A stretch of DNA of 64,000 nt, from positions 7,213,419 through 7,277,418 of the forward strand of contig CM025855.1 in NCBI GenBank assembly GCA_003952965.2, given 5' to 3'. The stretch is from Morella rubra. Its lineage: Eukaryota > Streptophyta > Magnoliopsida > Fagales > Myricaceae. Made by a program: the position numbers and the translations under genes. Shown here piece after piece: positions 36,432 through 45,960 of the stretch. The notes below the pieces were generated by a model. The model did not search any database. It saw only the letters and a list, made by a program, of their open reading frames with translations, and was not told the DNA's origin. How positions within the stretch are numbered: the first letter of the stretch is position 1; every line of letters begins with the position of its first letter.

Positions 36432-36920
36432 GCGACTGCCACGATCGTCCTTTTTACTTCACCGTTATTGCCGTTTAGACCGCCGTTGTGTTAATTTCCT
36501 TTTTTTTTTTTTTTCTTTCACTTCTCTGTTATTTCTTTATTTTACTGGATGATCTTTTTAACCGGATGGTTTGGACTCAAAACATTTTAATTGAAGTATA
36601 TATATATTTGTTCAAGTACACGCTTTACATCTTAAATTATTAATTTCTTTATATTTAACCACTCAACTATCATTCTTGTAGCGACTGTCACGATCGTCTT
36701 TTTTACTTCACTGTTATTGCCGTTTAGACCGCTATCGTGTTAATTTCTTTTCTTTTTTTTTTTTTCTTTGTTATTTCTTTATTTTACTAGATGATCTTTT
36801 TAACAGGATGGTTGGACTCAAAACATTTTAATTGAAGTAGATATATATTTGTTCAATTACTGCTTTACATCTTAAATTATTAATTTCTTTATATTTCACC
36901 ACTTAACTATCACTTTTGTA
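36432..36920. repeat. Direct tandem duplication, two copies of about 245 bp
   Basis: Copy 1 (36432-36680) and copy 2 (36681-36920) both begin GCGACTG(C/T)CACGATCGTC and end with 'TATCA(T/C)TNTTGTA'. They differ by scattered substitutions and indels in the T-run. The duplication lies directly upstream of the RINGv promoter. The end of each copy contains the left arm of a MITE of the family seen at 5349, so the duplication includes part of that element. Confidence 0.8.
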
Positions 36921-37160
36921 TATTTTGTATCCTCACCATTAATTTAGATAAAAATTAATATTTTTAATTAGTGAAATGATTATTTAATCATGACAAAATA
37001 TCACGATTCAGAAAAATGTGAAGGTAAAATTATTATTTCATTCACCAAGAATACTAATTTTGGTATGAATTTATTGCGGATGGTGTAATAGGTATACGAT
37101 TGATAGTTAATAAGTCAAATGTAATAAAATTGATAACTGAGTATAAGATGAAAATATATA
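36840..37160. mobile_element. Diverged Mutator-type MITE
   Basis: The left arm ('CTTTACATCTTAAATTATTAA...CACCACTTAACTATCAC') pairs with a right arm ('GGTGTAATAGG...GATAGTTAATAAGTCAAATGTAATAAA'). The right end runs into a (TA)n tract at about 37150-37172. Ends are not sharply defined. Confidence 0.5.
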
Positions 37161-37172
37161 TATATATATATA

Positions 37173-39437
37173 CCTGGGAAGGAATTAATTCTTGATTGCT
37201 AACTTCAGAAACGAGAAACTGTACTGAGTTGTTTAAAGAGGTCATTAATTATCTTTTCTTCCGGTCTATTACTGCCCCTAGTATTCATGCAATTGGGACC
37301 TTGATACAAGTGGAGCTGGTAATGAACCAGGGAAGAATAAAACTTTCTGGAAAATGACTCGGGCAGCTTTGATGGATGGGTCCCAGCTTTTCTTCTATTT
37401 GTTTTTCCTTGCATAGTTTTGTCATGCTGGGTAACGGCGCCTTATTGGCATGTCTGAGTCTTTCATAATCATAAGGGTAGTACCCCAATTACTGGATTTA
37501 ACTTAAAACGTTTTCGTATAAGAAAGAAGTTACAATCTATATTTAGCTTCATTAAGCATAACATTACATGGAGATAGCAAATTGCAATCGTCGTTAAGAA
37601 ATTAATTCTATGACCTGGTTCGAAGTTTTATTTTCATAGAGTATAGCTAGGGGATGTTTATGGAGTAGGAGAGGGCTCGCTACTACGTAGCGTGTTGACC
37701 ACTTTCACAAACTATAGGGGGGCCAGAAAATTTACAGTTGGGAGAGATTGTAAGGAGCTAATTGAATAGAAGCCGCGACGCCTAATAATTAATATCGTGC
37801 ATATTTTTAGGTTATTTTTCATATGATTTAGGTTATTTTCTCGCTAGATCTCTATGTTGTCCCCTCTCTCTCTCTCTCTCTCGCATTTACATCCCCCGTC
37901 CTAAGGTCAAACAGAAGAGAGAGAGAGAGATGGGGCGGCGGCAATACCAGAGAGTTCAAAAGATAACAAGTTTGATTCTGATCTGGTAGTCTAAGATCTC
38001 CAAATAGGACCTTTGACTCCTGATTTCGACTAGTTGAGAAACACAGGACATGGTCTATTTGCCAAGTGTTTGGTTGACCCAAGTGGTTGGCCGAACTCTA
38101 TCTACGAGAGAGGGCTATACACCACGTTGACGTTTTCGTTTGACAAAAGAAGCCTAATATTTTTCGTAGTATTCTTTATTGGTTTGGTTGGCAACCGAGG
38201 CAAGGATATTTATCTCATATATATTATGCATGAGATCATAATCTCCACCTGTTTCTGTATTTGATTATCATTCTTTTCTCTCTGCAACACGCATGGAGGA
38301 GAAGCTCTCAAGTACTTCATCGATCCTCGCCACAATAAAAAATCCAAGAAAGTAGGTACATATCAAGACAGACATAAAATATGCCACTTTCTTGGTCATC
38401 TAATTCGTCAGGTTTTGCCCATTTTTTCACGTTTGAGTAGCCAGTTGCATAATGGCTACAAAATGGTTGCCTCATATATGGAATCCTCTTTTAGCCTGAT
38501 GAAAACAAATATTATTTAAAAGGTTAGAAGTGTGGTTGAACAACCGTACACTTTTTAAGTTTTCATGGGATCACCAGAGATATTGGTGTTGGAAAAATCA
38601 TTACAGACTAATGCTTGATTAATCAATCCTCATATCAGAAAATAATGCTTAATTAATTAGTATGGGATTAGAAAGTAGATATGTAAAAGATGCACGTTAT
38701 CTCTATAGAGTGGGTGACATTATGCGATCCATTAATTATTTGCTAAAGTAGAGTATTAGTTCCGCCTAATATTTTTTTCATAAGATTTTAAATGATTTCC
38801 GAAGCATTTTCTTATGGGTGATGGGGTATTAGGGGACATATAATTGCCTGCTTAGAGAGTCAACGTACATGTAGGGAATTCAGTAGCAACAGAAAGTTAG
38901 CTTGGTAATTTCGAAACACTCAAGTATAGATATAAATTAACCAATTCATGTCGAGAACAACGTGAGGGAATGTTCGAAAGCTATTAAGACGTTTTGTTGT
39001 TTTAGCATTTCTTTTCCTACTTTCTCCAAAAAAGCGCCCAACCAAAAGAAAGAATATTGTCTGACAAGTAACAAATATTAATGTACGGTAGGATTTGGAA
39101 TTTGATCATCATCTAGAACTATAGGCAAGCGTAGCCAGATATGGTAAGGCTCTGCAATTAGCCCTTACGTTTACCTATCTTTGTATCCTCTTTTTGTTCA
39201 AAACCAATCATAATTTGAGGCGCAAATTCTGTTCTTCGCATCACGGATGAAACATTTAATTGGGGTACTATTCCTGATTGCTCATGTTTTCTTGAGGATC
39301 ATCATCATCAGTTCACTCTTTTTGTCAGTAAATCGTCAATTTTAGAAATTAATGGTAGAGTTGATCCGCGTGCATAGATCTAAAACTACCAAAGTGCGCA
39401 GAGACAAAATAGATCTCAAAGCGAGAGATTAACTAGT
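37173..39437. other. Segmental duplicate A, 5' part (non-coding)
   Basis: From about 37590 the sequence is homologous to 44836-45000, 46930-47450, 48430-48560 and 62520-63030; shared blocks include 'GTTGACCACTTTNACAAA', 'GGGAGAGATTGT' and 'AGGCTCTGCAATTA'. No gene is supported in this copy. A (CT)n tract at 37863-37882 and a (GA)n tract at about 37916-37930 form potential hairpin arms. Confidence 0.55.
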
Positions 39438-39449
39438 AAACTACTAGAC

Positions 39450-40229
39450 AGGTTCACGTGGTTGGGGTACGCAAGAGAGAAAAATATTTGAGCACCTTGG
39501 CCGACTGACCCACTCCTCCCCCCTCTTTCCGCCCCCCTCTTCTCCTCTGTCCTTTCCCTCTGTGACCGAGACCATCAATAAATTCCCATTTTCGGTCCCT
39601 TTTAGGAGATTTTTTCCGGCGGATTTGATGATTAGATCTCCGCTTTTTTGGAGATTTTTGGAGATTTTTGAAGACCATGATCGGCAGGGATGACATCTAT
39701 ATCGACTGGAGAATTTTTCTCCACTGGCCAGCCAGCGACGGGACGGCACATGTGCTCACACGAGCCGCCACGCACGCTGGTGGATCTTACGCACCTGCCC
39801 ATTTCTCTTCATTTTTCAGTCGTCAATGGTCCTCTCCGATATACACGCGTTAGGTGGCTGGCATCTAGACGTCCAGGTGCTCCTCGTGGTCATCTCCGAT
39901 GACCGGCCGGGCAGCGTGTGGATCTTATGCGCCTCCACCTTTTTCGATCTGGCGGTTTGTCGCCTCCAGCAGCTGGTCCTGCCAACATATTCCGCCATCG
40001 CCTTTCCTTTTTCGCTGGTCATCTCAGCTTGCTGCCCTTTGTGGGCTTTTCACCCTTTATGGGTCTCTACCCGTCCTTTTGGGCTTGGGTTTGTAAGGCC
40101 GCTTTTTGGCCCCTTAGCTCGTTGGCCCATCGCCTCTCCGGAGGGTCTGACATGCCCTTAGAGCATGTACTTGAAGTTTTCGAACCTCCTTAATTTTAAT
40201 AAAAGCTTGCTGTTTTGACTAAAAAAAAA
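39450..40229 (+). mobile_element. GC-rich poly(A) retroposon with 12-bp target duplication
   Basis: A 780-bp insertion is bounded by the direct repeat AAACTACTAGAC (39438-39449 and 40230-40241). On the plus strand it ends in 'TTAATAAAAGCTTGC...GACT' followed by a poly(A) run (40221-40232, overlapping the repeat). It is clearly richer in GC than its surroundings. The layout, with poly(A) tail, AATAAA-like signal and a duplication longer than 10 bp, indicates target-primed reverse transcription. No reverse transcriptase is visible, so it is a truncated or non-autonomous LINE, or a retrocopy of an mRNA. Overlapping open frames inside (39826-40161 and others) match nothing I recognise. It is absent from the paralogous blocks, so it inserted after their duplication. 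Confidence 0.75.
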
Positions 40230-40241
40230 AAACTACTAGAC

Positions 40242-40546
40242 GAACAATAAGTGCAGGGAATTCAATAGAGCGACGACAACAATAAGGGATCATGTAATAT
40301 GAAAAAGTAAGGCATTTACCATTAGACAAAAACTGCTGATTCCCTTACATTCTCAATACCAACACTTCCAACAGGAACCAGTCGATGGAGTAAAGAAACT
40401 ACTTTTGGTGATAAGAGAAGAAGAGGCATTATTTCCATATCGCATTCACAGAGGAAGGAATATTATTTGTTCAGCATTACTAGGACTAAACAAGCCTCCA
40501 AACAATATTGTGGTTCCCCTGTGGCTGCCTCCTCTTCAACTCACTT
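40242..40546 (-). other. 3' flank / 3'UTR of micropeptide copy A
   Basis: This stretch is conserved in the other duplicates (45370-45720, 47780-47990, 63350-63560), with shared motifs such as 'AGGCATTT', 'CCTTTACAT' and 'GGAACCAGTNGATGGA'. It lies just downstream, on the minus strand, of each small ORF and is most simply its 3'UTR. Confidence 0.45.
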
Positions 40547-40633
40547 TCAACCACTGGGAAACAAAGAAACCACCTGTACAATAATAGCTAGGACGGCCAA
40601 AGCCATTTCCAGAAAGCGCCTCCAGCCCCACAT
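40547..40633 (-). CDS. Micropeptide gene copy A (28 aa)
   Basis: The short ORF starts MWGWRRFLEMALAV and encodes an amphipathic to hydrophobic peptide with an N-terminal Trp/Arg cluster and a predicted single membrane helix. Support comes from conservation, not length. Paralogous blocks at 48152 and 63722 share the ATG context (GTCACAATGTGGGG), the same first residues, and the same upstream TATA box and leader. The family is not recognised. After codon 20 (CAG) comes GTGGTTTC, a possible splice donor; in this copy the interval to the conserved downstream block is only about 42 nt, too short for a plant intron, so the unspliced 28-aa reading is preferred. It may instead be a non-coding RNA with a chance ORF. 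Confidence 0.45.
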   Translation of the reverse strand: MWGWRRFLEMALAVLAIIVQVVSLFPSG

Positions 40634-40718
40634 TGTGACGAAGTGAATGTGAATGTGAATCTTCTTTTCCCTTTTTCTTGTCGCCCCGAATATGTTAGAC
40701 TACTCAAGCGTGCGCCTG

Positions 40719-40726
40719 TTTTTATA
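40719..40726 (-). promoter_or_regulatory. TATA box of micropeptide copy A
   Basis: TATAAAAA on the minus strand lies 86-93 bases upstream of the ATG at 40633. The context CCTATAAAAACAGGCGCAC is nearly identical in the other duplicates (TATA-type boxes at 45954-45960, 48240-48247 and 63807-63813), which argues that these are real promoters. Confidence 0.6.
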
Positions 40727-41384
40727 GGCAAAGCACGTTAAATTACTTGACTTTTGAGATTCACAATGCATTTTGGGAGAACTTCGGAATGCCACCCATG
40801 CATGCGCCTAGGCTCAAGTTCCTGAAAGGCCTCTGTATATCCTTTTCGGTCTTCAATTAATTTTGGTTGCTGCAGCGCACAAAGGGATATGAATTTCTGG
40901 GGTGAAAATGTCGACTGCATGCGCTTCTTTTGCTTCAGCGAACGAGGTAGGAGTAATTAAGTACCTATATATTAGGCGAGGCATTTCTTCTAATTAGTTG
41001 GTCAAACACAACTGCCGAAGCCATGCCCGTGTTAATTAATGGTCCTTGCCATATTTCCAAAACGTATTAATAATTAATCGTGACTTTCAGCTGTAATTAA
41101 TTCACAGTAACGTTCTAAAAATTCTACAGTGTCCTCTTACGTCCAGCGGTATCAAGTACCAAGAGTCCGAATATATTTTCTGCAGATTAAGATAATTAAC
41201 ATATTCCCACCCATTTGTTATGCTAGCTCTTCTTTCTTTGATCCTTTCAATTCTGTACTCTTTTTTTTCTAAGCCTTTCAATTCTGTAATTAATTGCACG
41301 GTGTAGTACCTCTTTGCGGCGGGGGATTCCAACAAATATTATGAGGCTTGGTTGAGCAACAGTGTTCAGGTTTGCATATGGGAG
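40727..41384. other. Conserved upstream region of copy A, then intergenic
   Basis: Up to about 40960 the sequence is shared with 48250-48400 and 63820-64000 ('AACTTCGGAATG', 'CATGCATGCGCCTAGGCTC', 'TTGGTTGCTGCAGCGCAC'), so it is part of the duplicated promoter. Beyond that no gene is seen. Confidence 0.5.
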
Positions 41385-41461
41385 CAGGTCAAACATGATA
41401 TTGGCGGTTTTGGTGACCGCCGCTAAAATGACCGCCGCTGTAGACCTGTTTTTTTGTAGTG
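41385..41461 (-). mobile_element. CACTA (En/Spm) transposon terminus, fragment
   Basis: Reading on the minus strand from 41461, the sequence begins CACTACAAAAAAACAGG and continues with GC-rich subterminal repeats (AGCGGCGGTCATTTTAGCGG, then GGTCACCAAAACCGCC). CACTACAA plus short inverted 'GCGGCGG' subterminal repeats is diagnostic of plant CACTA elements. Only this end is recognised; no partner end or transposase is present nearby. Confidence 0.65.
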
Positions 41462-44255
41462 GAACAAAAGTTGTCTCATTAACTTATATACAAGTTTGCT
41501 AGATTGGATGTTGACCTGATTAACTAGTCATGATGATCCATCAATATATAGCCTTCTAGTTTTTAAATAAGTCCTAGAAGTAAAATTTACCTGAAGAGTA
41601 GCTGAATTGGATTAAGCGGTTTATAATATGTCCTTCTCGTCTGGTTTTGCTGTTAAAGGGAATTCTCAGGTATGTCAGTTGAAATAAATCTGTGTCCTTA
41701 AGCGAGCTTTAAGGCAATAGTTTTTGAAATTCTCTGCTTCTCTATTGAGATGGAATGTATTCAATCCAACTCAGATTGTTCTAATTTCTTTGCTCAATAA
41801 AAAACTTCGGTTTCGATCTAAACAACACGGAGGTGAATAGACATTTCCCCTTTAATTAAAAATACTACAATAATTTCAGAATACGTTCTAAAATCGTCCG
41901 GTCTATGTCTAAACAAAAACAAACTAGAATCAACAAAATGAATAGCAGAAAATTAAATTAAACTACAATCACATAGAGACGAGATTTTTGTTTACGAAGT
42001 GGAAAACTTTTGAAGCATGTCAATTCAAAAGAAAAACTACTTTAGGCTATAAGCACAGCCCGAAATTCACTAAGAAGAAAAACCTTACAAACAGTGATTT
42101 TGGCACTGCAAACCCCTTTCCTGACATTGACTACCCTAATATAATAATTTGAATACCCTACTCAAACTTGCTCCATGCGAAGACACCTCATACCCCTGAG
42201 GTTCTTCTTATCGATTCTTTGTAAACTATCTCGTTCATCAACACCAAAACTCTGACAGTCAAACTAATTCAGCACTCTAAAAGCTTTATAATGGAAGGTT
42301 GGTTTCAAGTTAATTGGATGAGAGAAAAATCTAGCACTTTAGGTTTGGAATCTCTGAGGTGTTTTTCTCTCTCAAATAGGGACTCAAGTAAAAAAAATTA
42401 ACGACCTCCTTAGAGTTACAAGTTGACATATCAAAGTATAGGCAGATATTCTCAAAGAACCATAAGAGAAATCATATGCTTGTACTAGTCTATTGTTTGT
42501 TGATGAGAAGGTAAGAGAAATATAGATGTGAGCACGTGACTGAGTTTTTAAAATATGAAAACTTATACATTCTTTAATATAATACTTTGGCTTAATTGCA
42601 CAGTAGGTCCTTCTGGTATCACCTTGTGACAAATTGGTGCTTGGAGTAATACTTTTGACAAATTAGTCTCTAGGGTCACCCCTTTAGGTAAAAATGGGTC
42701 CCTCTATCACATGGGTGTTAACCCACTAAAGACAAGTGATAACGTGTCAAAAAATTGACACGTCAGCACAAATAAGAATCAGCCGCGTGTCACATTAATC
42801 CAACTCAGCACCTGCCTTTAATTTTCCCTTAAATACATTTCCACCTCACAATCCTACTCAGCATCCTCCATCGGTAGAGGGCAACACGTGAGAGCCACAC
42901 ACAACCGAAAAGGGACTGGACCGGAGGAGATTGGAGCATCTAAGGGTGTTGGATATGTTTCAGGGGAGAGGTGTCTCCAAAGACTGCTAGAAAAGTGCAA
43001 GGAGAAAATTGGTCGAGCGTAGCAGCGTAGGTAGTGTCACGCGACGGCCGACCGGCAACAAGCTAGAGCAGAAAAGACCGATCGGAGGAGTTGGTACTGA
43101 TTGGCTGATGAGTGGCCTCCGGGAGTCAAAGAAATCGTAGGGATCCAGCTTCCTTCTCCTTAAGCAAAAATCGAAAAAAGCAACACAACGGGTAGGAGAT
43201 CTTGGTCAGAGGAAGCTATGCTAGGATAGGAGAGGGGATGGGAGGAGCTAGAGCTCCTCCTGCCGTCGAAAATCATAGTAAGGGGAAGGGGTGAATAAAG
43301 GACTAGTCGGAAGCAGAATTTAACATTCCGACATCCAGTCTGCTAACTAGCGGATGACCAAAATGGATTCTGCTTCTGACTCTTAGAGGACTTAGCGGAA
43401 GCAGATAGTAGAATTCCGATAATGTTTTCTATATTTAATATTTGTGTTTATTTAGTATTTGTGTTTCTGAAGTTAGTACTAACACGATCACTAAATTTGT
43501 TTCTGAAGTTAGCTTTACTGTGTGGACCCGAAGCCATATTGCATATTCATGTGTTTCTAATCTGTGATTCTACACATTAGTCCATTCGTGTCTTGTTTAA
43601 AAAACTAAATTTTTATTAAACATTAGGCTCAGAGGTTCCAGATTAACTCCAAGTCTTCCAATATAAATTTTATTGCAACCGAGAACACCTTCATAATCCC
43701 AACTCCATTTCCCACCCCACTCCAAGCCCCTCCCTCCCTCTTCCCCAACTGAAAATAAAAATCTCCCCAAAGAGCTATTCACTTCTAATAAACTTTGTTT
43801 AAAGAAGATATGAGGGATTGGAGGGGAGATCTCACAAGATGAGAAAACATAGGGCACCAAACATCAAACCAAAAAGTTCAAGAATAAGGATGCAGAGAGC
43901 TATCTAGATTCATTTCAGCAGAAAATGATCATATCATAGAATAGAATGAAAGCTTGCTGCTGAAGTGAGCACCAAATGTTTTCAGACTCGGTCGCATTAA
44001 CGACCAAAATAATCCATCAAAACCTATAACAGTTTCAACATTATGGCACGGTGGCACCATGTAACGACAAGGACCATTTCCAACAGTGAGCAGAAAATCA
44101 ATTGCATGAACTATGGACATCAATGCAGGAAGAATCTCATCCCCAAACACATTTGAGAGGATATCAAAAGAGAGATAGAGAGAAAGAGACATACAAAGAG
44201 AGAGAGAGAAGCAGTGAAGGTCGCCAAAGAAGACGAAGCTCAGTAGTCAGCACAC
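41462..44255. other. Intergenic region, possible old LTR material
   Basis: No gene is supported. The part at about 41800-42600, read on the minus strand, ends with a 'TCTATTCACCTCCGTG' motif resembling the end of copia LTRs, but no matching start or second LTR was found. Around 42595-42790 is a one-sided arm with the 'GGTCCTTCTGGTATCACC...ACAAATTAGTCTC' pattern typical of degraded transposon ends. Confidence 0.35.
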
Positions 44256-44258
44256 AAG

Positions 44259-44339
<81 letters not shown>
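44256..44339. repeat. (GA)n microsatellite
   Basis: A run of GA dinucleotides of about 84 bases, followed at about 44370-44383 by a G-run. The long Arg/Glu and Leu/Ser frames that cross it are artefacts of the dinucleotide repeat. Confidence 0.95.
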
Positions 44340-44341
<2 letters not shown>

Positions 44342-44398
44342 GAGGGAGTGAGGGTCGCGAAGGAGAGAGGGGGGGGGGGGGGGACTTGGGGTTTTTTC

Positions 44399-44433
44399 AC
44401 CGTAGATCAAAACGACACGTTTTGATCCACGGT
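44399..44433. repeat. Inverted repeat (hairpin)
   Basis: ACCGTAGATCAAAACG and its complement (one mismatch) are separated by 3 bases. A second short palindrome, AAACGACGTCGTTT, follows near 44461-44474. This could be a transposon end or a chance hairpin. Confidence 0.55.
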
Positions 44434-44474
44434 ATAATATATATATTTTAAAAACCAACTAAACGACGTCGTTT

Positions 44475-45758
44475 TAATATTTATTTAAAAAATAAAAAAA
44501 CTAACGGAACCGATTTTTCGTTGAACCAACAGACACTACTGCTTCTGGTTCCACCACCGGGCAGCCTCTAAATTCACCTCCAATTCTGGTTCCTGGAAGC
44601 TACAGACCTTAGCTTCCCGGAACTGGTGAAGGAACCAGAGCCAGAGCTCTGCCGGTAGCCGGACCGAACTTACACCCCTAGTAAAGGGAGAGGTTGCGCA
44701 GGTGGTCTTTAGGTCATGTTCTAGAGGGAAGGCTCTCTCTCTCTCGAATATAAAGGGTGCGTTCTTTCCTATTCTGCGGCCAGACATTTTGTAGGACATA
44801 ACACGACTCACAAACAAATAACAAACACAAATTTACCATGCTACGAATGCGTTGAACTATAGTTTGTTTGTTGGTCTAAGATTTGATGTGGAGTTATTTA
44901 ACTTAATATTTCACAAAATAGCTAGGGGCCAGAAAATTTACCTCCGGAGAGATAGTAAGTAGAAACCCAACCTATTTAACACTCAAGAAATATCTATGAT
45001 GTTGATCTGTCTCAAGTCGTCTTTACCCCAGTCCTAAGACCGCCTTAGAGAAAGGAGGGGAGGGATTGATATCAGAGTAGAAAGACAAATTTAATGCTGA
45101 TTCGAAAATACGTACGATTTTCCTCTACTTGTTTTGTTGGTTTGATCTCAGAAAAGAGTGTTTAATTAATCTGAAGTCGGAATTCATGTTTTCGTAAATA
45201 TTGATTTGATCCATTACTATTTGCGGATAGTAATTTAGCAGCAACAGAAAGTAAGCTGGAACGCTTAATTAATATGCATATTGAAAACCAATTCGATCGG
45301 TAACTAGAAGTTCTGGCCCGAGGATTCAAAGTTGTGACCACACTACGCGACATATACATATTATGTTACAGAAAAAGGAAAGGCATTTATAACCATTCAA
45401 ATATTGCTGATTCCTTTACGTCTCAATATATACAACCAGTAATATCAGGAACCCATAGTAGATGGACTAGAGAAGCTCTTTAATTTTGGTGCAGCTATGA
45501 CAAGAAAATAAGGCATAATTTACCACATTAAGAATATCGCTTCCATCTTCTAAATTAATACCACCAGTCATAACAGGTGGAACCAGATCAAGATAGACTA
45601 GAAAAACTCTTTCTGGTTCAGCTAGGACAATAAAAGCTGGCATTATTTTCATGCCGTACATAAGCAGATCAGGAAGGACTAATTCTAATTAAGCAATTAG
45701 ACTAAAAAATTGCCTTCAAACATTGTTGGAATTCCCCTCATGTGGCCGCCCCTTGTCT
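44475..45758. other. Segmental duplicate B, non-coding part
   Basis: From about 44836 it aligns with 46800-47100 and 62380-62650 ('TATAGTTTNTTNGNNGGTCTAAGATTTGA'), and from 45370 with the 3' flanks of the other micropeptide copies. Within 45370-45660 the block itself is partly duplicated ('GGAACCCATAGTAGATGGACTAGA' and 'GGAACCAGATCAAGATAGACTAGA'). No separate gene is seen. Confidence 0.45.
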
Positions 45759-45881
45759 TCAACTCAGGATCACTTGTGATGATTGGAAAACCAGGAAACT
45801 ACCTGAACGATGATATATACCTCCGATACCCGCAGCAATTGCAAGAATGTCGATGCAAGCCCACATACACCCCACTATCAT
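45759..45881 (-). CDS. Micropeptide gene copy B (40 aa)
   Basis: The ORF starts MIVGCMWACIDILAIAAG and is largely hydrophobic over residues 1-23, then polar. Its ATG lies at the same position relative to the conserved TATA box and the TGTCACAATG context as in copies A, C and D, but the peptide sequence differs, so it is a second subtype. Copy E (ATG at 61945, MTVGC...) is a decayed relative. A possible donor, TCAG|GTAGTTTCC, lies after codon 26 at the point equivalent to CAG|GTGG in the other copies. Function unknown; no signal peptidase motif is obvious. Confidence 0.35.
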   Translation of the reverse strand: MIVGCMWACIDILAIAAGIGGIYHRSGSFLVFQSSQVILS

Positions 45882-45953
45882 TGTGACAAATTGATTCGTA
45901 ACTTCTCAACAACCTTTGATTGTATGGCTTACTATGTGTGCGCCTGTGTACGC

Positions 45954-45960
45954 TTTTATA
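45954..45960 (-). promoter_or_regulatory. TATA box of micropeptide copy B
   Basis: TATAAAA on the minus strand, 73-79 bases upstream of the ATG at 45881, embedded in CCTATAAAAGCG with a downstream GCGCAC motif as in copy A. Confidence 0.5.

Noticed and set aside
39826..40161. Open frames inside the GC-rich retroposon
   Set aside because: Several overlapping frames are open simply because of high GC; none shows a known domain.
41800..42600. Possible minus-strand copia LTR
   Set aside because: Only an LTR-end-like motif near 41830 was seen; no TG start, no second LTR, no primer site or target duplication.
44102..44458. Long Arg/Glu and Leu/Ser frames
   Set aside because: Artefacts of the (GA)n microsatellite read in different frames.
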